NCBI GenBank assembly: GCA_012103315.1
Contig: WLWZ01000001.1
Span: forward strand, 62,001 to 126,000
Direction of reading: 5' to 3'
DNA length: 64,000 nt
Origin: Alphaproteobacteria bacterium
GTDB lineage: Bacteria > Pseudomonadota > Alphaproteobacteria > MPNO01 > UBA2964
The position numbers were made by a program, and so were the translations under genes. The notes under the pieces were generated by a model. It was not told where the DNA came from, did no database searches, and saw only the letters and a list, made by a program, of their open reading frames with translations. Shown piece after piece: positions 9,023 through 17,907 of the stretch (its first letter is position 1; each line of letters begins with the position of its first letter).

Positions 9023-9247
9023 TTAGTCCTTCCAGTAATTGTTTGCCTGCGCCACCGTGTTGAAGTTTGTGGCAACGACCAGCGACACCTGCGTCAGGCT
9101 GTCAGCATTATTTGCATAGTCAGGCCGCAATTTTGCCCGAACAGCATCATCGGGCTGTGTTTTTTTGACCGCTACGCGTGATAGCAAGATTGCGATTTCA
9201 TAACCCTCTTCGGGTGTTTCTGTGATTAGGCTGGGTAACCAGGTCAT
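9023..9247 (-). CDS. Small protein resembling the C-terminal helix region of AhpD/CMD proteins
   Basis: 74 residues with a ribosome site (AAGGAT, 7 bases before ATG) and an in-frame stop directly upstream, so it is complete as it stands. The second half (DDAVRAKLRPDY..., then LTQVSLVVATNFNTVAQANNYW) has the spacing of the last two helices of carboxymuconolactone decarboxylase/AhpD proteins, where the usual text is ELT..IA.YN..NR.NNAL. The CxxC catalytic motif of that family is absent. It may be a truncated or repurposed AhpD-like protein. It is divergent from the OhrR-type regulator, next to its candidate operators, and precedes the P460 gene. Confidence 0.5.
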   Translation of the reverse strand: MTWLPSLITETPEEGYEIAILLSRVAVKKTQPDDAVRAKLRPDYANNADSLTQVSLVVATNFNTVAQANNYWKD

Positions 9248-9277
9248 TTAGACATCCTTATTTAATCGGAGACGATA

Positions 9278-9293
9278 ATATCGTGTACGATAT
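9278..9293. promoter_or_regulatory. Candidate OhrR/MarR operator 1
   Basis: ATATCGTGTACGATAT: 7-base arms ATATCGT and ACGATAT around a 2-base centre. It lies in the divergent region between the small AhpD-like gene and the OhrR-type regulator. A second copy of the same 16-base pattern starts 44 bases downstream. Confidence 0.65.
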
Positions 9294-9321
9294 ATTATAA
9301 TCATTGACTATATGTCAATAT

Positions 9322-9337
9322 GTATCGTTTGCGATAT
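9322..9337. promoter_or_regulatory. Candidate OhrR/MarR operator 2
   Basis: GTATCGTTTGCGATAT repeats the pattern xTATCGTxTxCGATAT of operator 1 with identical spacing. It overlaps the ATG at 9320, which argues that the regulator's translation starts further downstream (9371 or 9380). The 44-base distance between the two sites, about four helical turns, places them on the same DNA face. Confidence 0.6.
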
Positions 9338-9370
9338 AATTTCGCGGACGAGAGACTTCTAACGGAACGG

Positions 9371-9844
9371 ATGGCCTCGATGCCTAAACCTCTATCCCGT
9401 GACAAATTGCCAAAAAGTGCCGAAGAACTAATTTGCTTCAACATCTATTCGGCCGGACATGCGTTCAACCGCGCTTATAGCCCGATGCTTAAAAAGCTAA
9501 AACTTACCTATCCGCAATACATTACGCTGACGATTTTATGGGAAACGGATGGTCTGAAGGTGGGCGACCTGTGTGAGAAGCTAAGGCTGGAATCCAGTAC
9601 GCTCACGCCCTTGTTGAAACGCCTCGAAGCTCTTGGCTATATAAAACGTCAACGAGGAAAAGAAGATGAGCGACAGGTATTTGTACATTTAACAAAGGTC
9701 GGCTCGTCGCTCCAAAAACACGCCGGGGATATTACGCGGTGTATTATTGAAGCAACCGGTTATGATTTGGATACACTCGATACCTTGGTAAAAACGATTG
9801 CCGAATTACGTGACAATGTGATCCTTACAAATTCTGATGCCTAA
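9371..9844 (+). CDS. OhrR-type MarR-family regulator (organic peroxide sensor)
   Basis: 157 residues from ATG 9371. The N-terminus carries the OhrR hallmark LICFNIYSAGHAFNRAYSPML, quoted as the family landmark in two parts (ICFNIYSA; FNRAY), in which Cys22 is the peroxide-reactive cysteine. It is followed by LTYPQYITLTILWE and a winged helix KVGDLCEKLRLESSTLTPLLKRLE. OhrR binds its own promoter and releases it when the cysteine is oxidised. The usual target ohr is not adjacent; the divergent genes are the AhpD-like fragment and cytochrome P460. Two matching palindromes lie just upstream. ATG 9320 is in frame but overlaps an operator, so it is less likely. Confidence 0.85.
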   Translation: MASMPKPLSRDKLPKSAEELICFNIYSAGHAFNRAYSPMLKKLKLTYPQYITLTILWETDGLKVGDLCEKLRLESSTLTPLLKRLEALGYIKRQRGKEDERQVFVHLTKVGSSLQKHAGDITRCIIEATGYDLDTLDTLVKTIAELRDNVILTNSDA

Positions 9845-9856
9845 CAATTTTGGGAC

Positions 9857-11269
9857 CTATCCACGGCGCCGCGCCAAAAACATCGGAATGGTCATGGCCA
9901 AAGCGAGCAGGGCGACCGCTGCATTGATGCCGTAAACCCAGGTCATCGAAAAAGCGATCGCTTCGCGTTCCGCGCCGTGAGACAGACCGGCGGCTGCGGC
10001 AACCATGCCGGAGGCAGCGGCGCCAAATGAAATGCCAATATTACGGATGGCTTGAACTGAGGCACCTGCCATGTGTTTTTCTTTTTCCGGCACGATGGAG
10101 ATGATGCGCTGGATAGTCGGATTATTGATAAAACCGAGACCAATTCCTGTCAGAGCAAGCGCGACGGCGATAACCGAGACCGGACCGCTATCAACGGTCA
10201 ACCAGACCCCAACCGCCCCAGCCAGAATGAAGGCCAGCCCGGCCACCAGGCATTGGGCCTCAAAACGGCGAGGTAGCGTCGCGACGATCAACGCACTCGC
10301 GGTCCACATGATCGACTGGATGGCGAACAGGTAGCCCGCGATGAGCGGTGACACGCCGTGCAGGGCCTGCAAATAGAAAGTCGAATAGGTGTTCACAATG
10401 GCAAGCACGATGCTGCCGAGAAATAGAATCCAGTATACCGACCCAAGCTCGGTTGACACCGCGGTTACGCCGCGCGGAAACATATTGTGTTCAGAATCTG
10501 CATCAAGACGGAACGTCATGACCGCAAAGAGAATTGCAATCAGGGTTAACAGGGCGCTGACCCAAAGATCTTCCGTTAAAGAGGTGCTGCTAATTAAAAA
10601 GACCGCGAGCGTGAGCAGTGATAGGCGCCGGTATGGCAATACCGATAATTTTCCATGACCCTTGTTGCTTTCCACCCGGAACCAGACCATGAGAACAAAG
10701 ATGGCGATGAGCGGCAGGAGGCCTAAAAACGCCCATTGCCAAAAATTTGGTTCGGCAAACAGCGCCCCGAATCCAGGTCCCATCAGCGTCGCGGTTCCCC
10801 AAATGGTAGATACAACGCCGAGGACCCGTGCCCGCAGGTGCGGTGGATAAGCAATCGCGATTAGCCCATAGCCCTGAGAGGCTAGAGCGCCGCCGCCAAT
10901 GCCCTGCACCAGTCGCCAACCAACGAAAGTTGGCATATCGGGTGCTAACGCTGCCCCTGTCAGACCGAGCCCGAGAACCAGCCCGGCGCCGGCATAGGCA
11001 GGCCGCAGTCCGAACGCCTCGCGCAGCCCATGGGCGCTTGCTGCACCAACGATTGCACCAACTGCGAACAGCGAAAATGCCCAGCTGTAAAACCGAACGC
11101 CGCCAAGGTCTTCCAGCACTGTCGGCATGATGGTTGCGACAACGAACTGGTTGATCGCAAACAGCCCCATACCGAGGCTTAACACGAGGGTATAGACGCC
11201 AAGGCTACCAGTGAAAATATCTGCCCAGCGCCCGGTTTCTTCCGCCGGGGTGGGTTGTTGGTCTGTCAT
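9857..11269 (-). CDS. MFS drug/solute transporter, 14-helix type
   Basis: 470 residues with about 14 hydrophobic helices, the layout of the DHA2 multidrug exporter group. Visible are an N-terminal half with GVYTLVLSLGMGLFAINQFVVATIMPTVLEDLGG (given as recognised TM1 region in the family), the GGGALASQGYGLIA motif C-like stretch near 128-141, and a C-terminal half with GFINNPTIQRIISIVPEKEKHMAGASVQ. It converges on the OhrR-type gene with a 12-base gap. It may be co-transcribed with the upstream MFS gene at 11321 (51 bases away). Substrate unknown. Confidence 0.85.
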   Translation of the reverse strand: MTDQQPTPAEETGRWADIFTGSLGVYTLVLSLGMGLFAINQFVVATIMPTVLEDLGGVRFYSWAFSLFAVGAIVGAASAHGLREAFGLRPAYAGAGLVLGLGLTGAALAPDMPTFVGWRLVQGIGGGALASQGYGLIAIAYPPHLRARVLGVVSTIWGTATLMGPGFGALFAEPNFWQWAFLGLLPLIAIFVLMVWFRVESNKGHGKLSVLPYRRLSLLTLAVFLISSTSLTEDLWVSALLTLIAILFAVMTFRLDADSEHNMFPRGVTAVSTELGSVYWILFLGSIVLAIVNTYSTFYLQALHGVSPLIAGYLFAIQSIMWTASALIVATLPRRFEAQCLVAGLAFILAGAVGVWLTVDSGPVSVIAVALALTGIGLGFINNPTIQRIISIVPEKEKHMAGASVQAIRNIGISFGAAASGMVAAAAGLSHGAEREAIAFSMTWVYGINAAVALLALAMTIPMFLARRRG

Positions 11270-11320
11270 GGCAAGGATGGTTGCGCGGAACCTATAGCCG
11301 GGTCAACGCAGCGCCGCCGA

Positions 11321-12526
11321 TTAATGTTTGTGGGGTCGTGACAAAATCAGCAATCCCATCGCCGTAATAACACCGCCAATTGCGAGGGCGGTGAATCCGG
11401 CGCTCCAGCCGTCAGCGGAAAATCGTCCACCTGCTAGATCAAGCGCTGCCCCCACAAGTGGTGGCGCTATAATGCCCCCGCTAAACCCGACCGATGCATA
11501 GAAAGCCATATACAGCCCTTTGAGTTTAGGGTCCGCTGTGGCCATCATCCCCGCGACCAGGGATGCATTGCGGCCGTATGAGAAGGCCCCAAGAACCAAA
11601 AGTAAGACAATTAGAATTAGGTAGCTCTGCCCAATTGAAAAGGCGATCAGGATACTGGCAGTACAGGAAACAACCCCAGCCCCGATCATGACGCGACGAC
11701 GATCAAATTTTGCAGTCAGCTCGCCTAAAATCATGCTCGCGGGAATGCCCACTAGGGCGATAATCGTTGCCATAACTGTAGGCTTCACCCAAAACCCTCC
11801 GTCCGGCGCAATTGGTATCAGAAAGATCAAAAAGGTTGGTGCCCAGACACGCAGGGCAAAGACTTCCCAGGCTGAGCCGACGATGCCAGCGACGTAGCCG
11901 AGGGCGACTCGGTTTCTCAATACTGGCCTAAAATCCAACGGGTGGATGTCGGGTTTGTCGATTTTTTGAGGCGGATTGGATGGCAACACTACGGCAATAA
12001 TGGCGGCAGAAATATAGAAGCCAGCGCCCGTGATGATGAAGGCCCATCGCCAGTCGAGCCATTCTTTAATCTCACCGCCCACCAGAATCGAAAGGCCAGA
12101 TCCCAACGCGAAGAACGATGTGTAATAGACAACGCCGCGATTACGTGATGCTTCGGGCAGCTGATCAGTAAGGGCGCGAAGGCCCGGCATGTATGTTCCC
12201 GCCAAACCAAGCCCTGCGAGAATACGGAGTATGACACCTGACCAAAAACCATCTGCAGCGACCCCCAACAAGATGGTGGCGGTGCCGCCAATAAGAGCGG
12301 AGACGATATAAATCAGCTTGGCGTCAATCCGGTCGGTTAGGCTCGTTAGGATTAGAACTGCGGTGACATAGCCAATAAAATACGCGCCGCCAACCATGCC
12401 CGCCTCGGTGTTATTGAGCGCCCATGCTTCCTTGAGCTCGGGCAGGACGGCAGCCACAGTCATAAAACTCATCAGGCTAAAGACAAGTGCGACTGCGAAG
12501 GAGGCAATGAGGACAAAGGCTGGCAT
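11321..12526 (-). CDS. MFS transporter, paralogue of the one after gltB
   Basis: 401 residues, 12 hydrophobic helices. It is clearly related along its length to the transporter at 1977-3194: shared FMT(L/V)AAVLP(Q/E)L, TEAG.(L/V)GG.YF.GY, LTDRID.K.IY, GLGGTYMPGL/GLAGTYMPGL, AL.DQLP, SRNRGV.YYT, SGRNAP/YGRNAS. This supports both the family call and the upstream start of the other copy. No strong ribosome site precedes the ATG. Substrate unknown; the pair may carry related organic anions. Confidence 0.88.
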   Translation of the reverse strand: MPAFVLIASFAVALVFSLMSFMTVAAVLPELKEAWALNNTEAGMVGGAYFIGYVTAVLILTSLTDRIDAKLIYIVSALIGGTATILLGVAADGFWSGVILRILAGLGLAGTYMPGLRALTDQLPEASRNRGVVYYTSFFALGSGLSILVGGEIKEWLDWRWAFIITGAGFYISAAIIAVVLPSNPPQKIDKPDIHPLDFRPVLRNRVALGYVAGIVGSAWEVFALRVWAPTFLIFLIPIAPDGGFWVKPTVMATIIALVGIPASMILGELTAKFDRRRVMIGAGVVSCTASILIAFSIGQSYLILIVLLLVLGAFSYGRNASLVAGMMATADPKLKGLYMAFYASVGFSGGIIAPPLVGAALDLAGGRFSADGWSAGFTALAIGGVITAMGLLILSRPHKH

Positions 12527-12627
12527 CGCGGTATCGTATCAGCAGTGCTCGGACTGACAAAGCTGAGGTCAGCTAGAGCATGTTCAACAGCTGCACCGAA
12601 GATCGACGTCGTTGCGTGTGTTGGTTA

Positions 12628-13071
12628 TCAATTGCGGGCGATATTTGACGGTGTGAAAGTGAGCCAGAGTGTGGCTTGCTGGGTTTCCTCGTGAATAAAT
12701 TCATGCAAACGATGAAACCCGTATAATCTATAGAAACGGCGCCCTATAGAATTTTCCTTAAAAACGGCGACGGTTAAAGCTCCCTTTTTGGAAACGGCTT
12801 TATCCACTAAAGCGTGACCTAGACCCCGACCATGATAGGCGGGGTCGAGAAACAATCCGCCTATTTCGTTCTCAACCAAGGCGATGAAGCCGACAACCTT
12901 CCCATCGATTTCAGTTACCCAAATTTCCGCCAACGCTATATAGATGTTGCGAATGTTTTCCGCTTCCTGCTTCAGGAAAGCAGTCGTCAAAAAGGGATGG
13001 GCTAGCTCGCTGGCGGCGTACCACGCTTTGACAACAGCCTCCGTATCTTCACTTTCAAATCTTCTAATCAT
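12628..13071 (-). CDS. GNAT-family N-acetyltransferase
   Basis: 147 residues of the GNAT fold. The opening MIRRFESEDTEAVVKAWYAAS is the usual first strand and helix, the middle strand is KVVGFIALVENEIGGLFLDP, and the acetyl-CoA loop is HGRGLGHALVD (R/Q-x-x-G-x-G/A at about 101-111). The last part VAVFKENSIGRRFYRLYGF is the fourth motif. It ends the copper-protein operon (33 bases after the cupredoxin gene). Acceptor substrate unknown. Confidence 0.88.
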   Translation of the reverse strand: MIRRFESEDTEAVVKAWYAASELAHPFLTTAFLKQEAENIRNIYIALAEIWVTEIDGKVVGFIALVENEIGGLFLDPAYHGRGLGHALVDKAVSKKGALTVAVFKENSIGRRFYRLYGFHRLHEFIHEETQQATLWLTFTPSNIARN

Positions 13072-13104
13072 CTTTCCAGATTAATTTAAGGTTCTGTATT
13101 TCCG

Positions 13105-13467
13105 TCATTGCACGTCAATCTTGGCTTTCATGCTCGGGTGAAAGCGGCAGAAATATCCCGCAAACATATCTTTGGTGACGGTGACCGTGCCACGGTCATT
13201 TGGTTTCAGGTTTCCGGTATCCCAGCTCTTGTCATGCGCTGTCGCAGTATGTGGCACGATGTCTTTGTTAATCCAGGTAATGCGATCGCCTACTTTGACC
13301 TTGAGCGTCGCTGGGGAGAAGACAAAGTTCTGTATTTCGACAATGTGATTAGTGGATGGCGGGGTCATCTTTGCAACCACAGGGATGGTGAAAGGGATGA
13401 CGGCAGCTGCAAATGCAGCTACCGCCCACCCAACGACTTCACGTCGCGGAATCGTTATCCGTCGCAT
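13105..13467 (-). CDS. Exported cupredoxin (plastocyanin/amicyanin-like)
   Basis: 120-residue type 1 copper protein. The N-terminus has RREVVGWAVAAFAAAVIP, an export signal with a twin-Arg just ahead. The four copper ligands are in place: His73 in VPHTATA, then Cys107, His110 and Met113 in YFCRFHPSM. The strand TLKVKVGDRITWINKD is characteristic. The short spacing between Cys, His and Met matches amicyanin/pseudoazurin-like proteins. The gene begins 2 bases after the DUF4142 gene, so both are probably co-expressed. Likely a small periplasmic electron carrier or copper-binding protein. Confidence 0.9.
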   Translation of the reverse strand: MRRITIPRREVVGWAVAAFAAAVIPFTIPVVAKMTPPSTNHIVEIQNFVFSPATLKVKVGDRITWINKDIVPHTATAHDKSWDTGNLKPNDRGTVTVTKDMFAGYFCRFHPSMKAKIDVQ

Positions 13468-13469
13468 GT

Positions 13470-14003
13470 CTATTTAAGACCTTTGACCATCATTGCAGCA
13501 TGATGTTCATGAACCTTGAAAATTTTCAGCCCGGCTTTGAAGAGGGACTTAACCTCCGCATTCTCGATGTTTGGGATGAACGCGTTGGCCACGAGATTAT
13601 TGACCGCCTTGTGATAGCCCAGCTCATTCTTGGCATAGAACCGGTCAAATGCTTTACCGCGCAGCTTGCTCATCTTGTCGACCAACTTGTGTGAATTGGC
13701 CGTCAATTGTTTGCTCAGGATGTTATCCTGCGGGTTTGCCTTGAGCTTTTTAAGCAACGCCAGAGCCTGCTCGTTTACCGCCGTATGGTCGCGGATCATG
13801 GTGCGGGCGAACTCGTGGATCTTAGGGTTGGTTGAAATCGCCAGTGCTAGATGGGCATAACGGATATCAATATTGTCCGCGGTGTAAGCAACGTGCGCAA
13901 TCTGCAGGTCGTTTAGCTTGGCGGGATCATTGGCTTGTGCGCCGGTGATAGAAGCCATCAGGGCGATGCCCGTGATGGCGATTAAATTGCGTATTTTCAT
14001 CAT
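13470..14003 (-). CDS. Exported DUF4142 protein (ferritin-like four-helix)
   Basis: 177 residues with a signal peptide (MKIRNLIAITGIALMASITGAQA). The mature part is all-helical with the DUF4142 pattern: DLQIAHVAYTADNIDIRYAHLAL, then HEFARTMIRDHTAVNEQALALLKK, and a C-terminal helix with H-x-x-A. DUF4142 proteins are ferritin-like in predicted fold and frequently sit with copper or redox genes. First gene of the operon with the cupredoxin and GNAT genes; a GAAGGAAA ribosome site precedes MM. Confidence 0.85.
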   Translation of the reverse strand: MMKIRNLIAITGIALMASITGAQANDPAKLNDLQIAHVAYTADNIDIRYAHLALAISTNPKIHEFARTMIRDHTAVNEQALALLKKLKANPQDNILSKQLTANSHKLVDKMSKLRGKAFDRFYAKNELGYHKAVNNLVANAFIPNIENAEVKSLFKAGLKIFKVHEHHAAMMVKGLK

Positions 14004-14207
14004 TCTGTTTCCTTCAAATAACCATTTTCATGCCTGACAGGGCTTGTGGATGGAAAAGGTTCCCTGTGTGCAGATCGTTAAAATATGGATGGAGACTGGA
14101 ATGATGAATGACGGATCGTGCGTAGTTATTGATCAATCGTCCATACGTCTTTTAAATCGCGATCAGCGCTGTAATGTAGAGTTAATGGAACAGTGAAGGG
14201 TATTTCG

Positions 14208-15155
14208 ATGGACTTGCTCAGTGACATTCTCGGTTTGATGAAACTCTCCGGGACGCTCTATTTTCGAACGTCATTTTCTGCCCCCTGGGGTGTCGAGGTG
14301 CCGTCTTTTGAGAATGTCGCGCGCTTCCATTACGTCCATCGAGGGCGTTGTTTTGCGCATGTCGCTGGCGAGGATGATGCACTCTTGCTGGAGCAGGGGG
14401 ATCTCATCATCATTCCCCATGGGCTTACTCACATATTGTCAGATCCAGAAGAGGTTGAAGCAAAAACCGTCGATCAGGTCGTCGAAGAATCCGGTTTTAC
14501 CGGACAGGGTGCGCTGGTCGTTGGCGAAACAGGGGCTGGGCATGAGAGCCAGTTGATTTGCGGACACTTCGCGTTTGAGCCAGAGGCTAGTCATGTTTTG
14601 GTCGATGCGTTGCCCAGCTACATTCACATTAAGGATTACGGCAAGGTCTCCCCCGGCTGGCTCGATGGCACGCTCAAGGTAATTGGCGCAGAGGCCGGCG
14701 GTGATCAACTGGGCAGCGATCTCATTGCGCTTAAACTGTCAGAAATTATTTTCACCCAGGCAATTCGCCATTATTTGGATGGCGATGGCAAAGACCGGCG
14801 AGGGCTGGCCGGGTTTGCCGATCCGCATATTCGGCAAGCTCTCCAAGCCATTCACCGTGACCCAGCAGAATCATGGACGGTGGAAAGTCTGGCGCGCGAA
14901 GCGGGGCTGTCTCGTACGGCTTTCTCCAACCGGTTTAATGAACTGACGACCTACACGCCTTTGAATTATCTCACCTCGTGGCGCATGCAGCTTGCGCGCA
15001 ATCTGCTGGCGGAGAGCGACTTACCCATTATCGATGTCGCGGCGCATAGCGGTTATCAATCCGAGGCATCGTTTGGTCGCGTGTTTAAACGCCATATCGG
15101 CCAGCCACCGGCAGGATATCGTCGGCAGAGACTGCAGGCGGGCACTGTTTCTTGA
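14208..15155 (+). CDS. AraC-family regulator with cupin-type sensor domain
   Basis: 315 residues. The N-terminal half is the AraC_binding/cupin_6 type sensor (SGTLYFRTSFSAPWGVEVP; FHYVHRGRCF; LEQGDLIIIPHGLTH). The C-terminal half is the double helix-turn-helix (WTVESLAREAGLSRTAFSNRF; LPIIDVAAHSGYQSEASFGRVFKRHIGQPPAGYR). A GTG at 14193 is in frame, but ATG 14208 is 7 bases after GAAGGG and is preferred. It is divergent from the DUF4142 operon across about 200 bases that contain a perfect ATTGATCAAT palindrome (14128-14137). Effector unknown; this family often responds to aromatic or organic compounds. Confidence 0.9.
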   Translation: MDLLSDILGLMKLSGTLYFRTSFSAPWGVEVPSFENVARFHYVHRGRCFAHVAGEDDALLLEQGDLIIIPHGLTHILSDPEEVEAKTVDQVVEESGFTGQGALVVGETGAGHESQLICGHFAFEPEASHVLVDALPSYIHIKDYGKVSPGWLDGTLKVIGAEAGGDQLGSDLIALKLSEIIFTQAIRHYLDGDGKDRRGLAGFADPHIRQALQAIHRDPAESWTVESLAREAGLSRTAFSNRFNELTTYTPLNYLTSWRMQLARNLLAESDLPIIDVAAHSGYQSEASFGRVFKRHIGQPPAGYRRQRLQAGTVS

Positions 15156-15316
15156 ATAGCAAGGCGTGCTGAAAACGTCCCCGATTGAAAAAATTGTCGA
15201 ACAACTTGCATAATCGTAAATTCCAGTCGTCAACTGCTGGATGACGTCCCTCTCTTCCATACGGTTTTTTACGGGCACTTCTATGATAGTGATGGAATGA
15301 TTTTATGAGGAAAACT

Positions 15317-17011
15317 ATGCGTCTATATCTATGGGCCCTCGGCGGTTCGTTCGTATTCCTGTTGGCTCATATAGTATATCTGGTAGCCGGATCATTTTTT
15401 CTCGAAACAGGATATGACGATCCGATCTTTCTTCTCACGGATATAACGCGCTCGGACCAGCTGAAGCTATCGGCATTTCCGTTCGGGGTTGCCTTTATCG
15501 TTGGCGCGATGATTTTAGCTATCAGGCAAGTGGGCTATCCTGATTTTAGATCTAAACCATATCTGACACTAATTCTCTTTAACGTTCTCACTTTGAACTT
15601 TCTCGTCGCCTCTAGCCAGGCATTTACAAATGAAGTTCCAGAGGCGTTCTGGTGGCAAATCGGCGCGTACTTGATTGCTGTCCTCGGTATTCAGAACGTC
15701 ACAATCTTGTTGATTATCAGGCAGGCCTCGTCGTGGTGGGTGACGCTCTTCGTCATTTCAATTCTGAGTACGCTCAATGCACTTGCCTTGTACGTCGTTC
15801 TATTGGAACTATTTTCGGTACAGCACCTCGCTACTCAAATCTACAGTATGGCTATGGTTTGTATGGTCGTCGCAGTCATGATGGCGGTCGCCGGCTCTAA
15901 ACCAGTGCAAATGAAACGGGCCGCCACGATGTTGGCATTGGGTGCGGCTGTCTCCCTAGTTAACACCGCTTACTCGATGTCGACGGACCGTGTCTCACCA
16001 AATTTATCGCCGTTCCACGCGGTTAAATTCTCGACTACACCTGATATCCATCTGATTTCTCTCGATGGACTGGCCCCGCCGAAGCTCATACGGAAATATC
16101 TGAGTCTCAAGAAAGTACCCTATGAAGACGTTTTATCGGCTGAGGACGTTCATGTCTTTCCCAATGCATTTGTGAGTCAGACACCAACAGAGGCTTCCCT
16201 TAATAGCGTGATGCGCCTCGCACACGCCAAGTTTCACGACGGCCGTTATCGCCGCGACTATTTCTCAGGACATTATGATAGTCCGGTCTCCCACGTTTTT
16301 CGCAATAACAGCTATGACGTAACGACGGGATCTTACACGTCGGCGCTTGGCATGGGCGGACGCTACGTATCCGAATATTTTCCCTCGCCAGAAAGGTCAT
16401 TTCTTCTGAGTGCTCTCTGTTTGCATAAGGCACCGATTTCGTACTTTGGTGTCTGCATGCTAGCGAATTGGGCTGATGGGGGGGGAGATCGCCGTACCGT
16501 TAAACAAGCGCAGGTCGCAAAGTTAAAGTCTATTGGCAGGAATGACCGACCCCAATTCACCTTTTATTATATCGAACTACCGGGGCACACACCGGGAAAT
16601 TTCCGGAGCAATGACCCAGCTCAGCTGGCTGCGTTCGCTCAATCTTTTTATCGATCCTCTAAAACTGCCAACGCGCATGTAAAACGGGTGCTTGAAATTA
16701 TTGCTAGTCGCAAGCGACCTTCTCTGGTGTTTCTGTTCGGTGATCATGGAGCTTTTCTCAGTAAAACTATTTTGCAGCAAGATGACCCAAAGTACTTCGT
16801 GCAAGATCGATATGGTGTTGCTGCCGCGATTTTGATGAATAAAACACAGTGCAGTACCAAGGACCTATATGCCTATGAAGGCAAAGGTTTCATTACCATC
16901 GAACGAATATTGGCGGGCATTATTCGGTGTCTCGCTGTTGATAAGAAAGCGTTTGATGGCGCTCAAGGTTTTACAGAGCACGCAAATTTTTCGGGTTACG
17001 GCTACGATTGA
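15317..17011 (+). CDS. Membrane-anchored sulfatase-fold enzyme
   Basis: 564 residues. Five or six hydrophobic helices fill residues 1-215, followed by a large extracytoplasmic alkaline-phosphatase-fold domain. The metal and nucleophile sites are recognisable: DIHLISLDGL (metal Asp), TPTEASL (Thr nucleophile position as in lipoteichoic-acid synthase and phosphoethanolamine transferases), and FLFGDHGAFL (Asp-His metal pair). This architecture transfers phosphoglycerol, phosphoethanolamine or similar groups onto envelope glycans or lipids, but the exact group is not visible. ATG 15317 follows GAGG by 6 bases and is preferred over ATG 15305. Confidence 0.78.
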   Translation: MRLYLWALGGSFVFLLAHIVYLVAGSFFLETGYDDPIFLLTDITRSDQLKLSAFPFGVAFIVGAMILAIRQVGYPDFRSKPYLTLILFNVLTLNFLVASSQAFTNEVPEAFWWQIGAYLIAVLGIQNVTILLIIRQASSWWVTLFVISILSTLNALALYVVLLELFSVQHLATQIYSMAMVCMVVAVMMAVAGSKPVQMKRAATMLALGAAVSLVNTAYSMSTDRVSPNLSPFHAVKFSTTPDIHLISLDGLAPPKLIRKYLSLKKVPYEDVLSAEDVHVFPNAFVSQTPTEASLNSVMRLAHAKFHDGRYRRDYFSGHYDSPVSHVFRNNSYDVTTGSYTSALGMGGRYVSEYFPSPERSFLLSALCLHKAPISYFGVCMLANWADGGGDRRTVKQAQVAKLKSIGRNDRPQFTFYYIELPGHTPGNFRSNDPAQLAAFAQSFYRSSKTANAHVKRVLEIIASRKRPSLVFLFGDHGAFLSKTILQQDDPKYFVQDRYGVAAAILMNKTQCSTKDLYAYEGKGFITIERILAGIIRCLAVDKKAFDGAQGFTEHANFSGYGYD

Positions 17012-17051
17012 TGCGTAGATGTCCACCGTGAATGAGGCTTTCGTTTCACCG

Positions 17052-17843
17052 TTACTTCCTGACGTCAATCGTTTCTAAATTTCGTCGGGCGGCTTCGGTC
17101 AGTGGGCCTTCGACCGAGATTTCCAGTACGCGGAGCCAGTCCTTGCGGGCGGCTGCGATCTCGCCTTGGGCCTTGCGGATCAGACCACGCTCCAGCAGCC
17201 CGTCGGGGTCGTCGGGTTTTAGAGCGAGCGCCGCCACAATATCCTGTTCGGCCAGATCAAGCGTGCCGACCTTGCGCCAGGCGCTGGCGCGAAAGATCAA
17301 AGCATCGGCATTGTCCGGAGCTTTCTCGACCACGAGATTGAGATCATCCAGCGATTTCCAATATTGTCCAAGACCGGCATGGGCGATGCTGCGATCGATC
17401 AGGAGGTCAAGATTGTCAGGCTGTAATTTAATCGCCTTGGTGAGTAGCTTTGCGGCGGTTTGTGGCCGTCCCGCGATGTTCCAGGCATTGGCGGACTGTC
17501 CATAAAGCCCGGCCCGCAGATCAGGTCGTTTGGGATTTGGTTGATCGGCGAGTTCTTCCAGCATTCGAGCGGCCTGGCTGTACTGCCCGAGTCCGAGTAA
17601 CGAGACCGCAATACAATGGATTGCGGCATCGCCACCACCTTTTTTGCGCCAGGCCAGGGCAGATTCATGCGCGGCCTTTGGTTTCGAACGGGCAAGTGCC
17701 ATACAGGCGGCATATTCGCGGGCCGCGGTGCTTTTGGGCGTCAGGATTTTTCCATGCTGCGCATCGCTGGCGGGTGCGGAGACCACTCCCGCAATTAAAA
17801 TTACGCTGACAAAAAATATAGTCCGCTTGGTGCTGTTTGCCAT
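17052..17843 (-). CDS. Exported TPR-repeat protein
   Basis: 263 residues with a signal peptide (RTIFFVSVILIAGVVSAPASDA). The body consists of tetratricopeptide-like helix pairs: GLGQYSQAARMLEELAD, WNIAGRPQTAAKLLTKAIKLQPDN, ARAGLGQYWKSLDDLNL-type repeats, WRKVGTLDLAEQDIVAALALKPDD, and RGLIRKAQGEIAAARKDW. Presumed periplasmic scaffold with no enzymatic motif. It is divergent from the SDR gene at 17908. Confidence 0.85.
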   Translation of the reverse strand: MANSTKRTIFFVSVILIAGVVSAPASDAQHGKILTPKSTAAREYAACMALARSKPKAAHESALAWRKKGGGDAAIHCIAVSLLGLGQYSQAARMLEELADQPNPKRPDLRAGLYGQSANAWNIAGRPQTAAKLLTKAIKLQPDNLDLLIDRSIAHAGLGQYWKSLDDLNLVVEKAPDNADALIFRASAWRKVGTLDLAEQDIVAALALKPDDPDGLLERGLIRKAQGEIAAARKDWLRVLEISVEGPLTEAARRNLETIDVRK

Positions 17844-17907
17844 CGGCGCAAACCGTTACAATCCGAAAAGTGTGTTCGCCCTACCGATATAGGCTCCTGA
17901 TACGATC

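Noticed and set aside
8974-9075. N-terminal extension of cytochrome P460
   Set aside because: A signal peptide and a GAGGAG ribosome site mark ATG 8973; the extension overlaps the small upstream gene.
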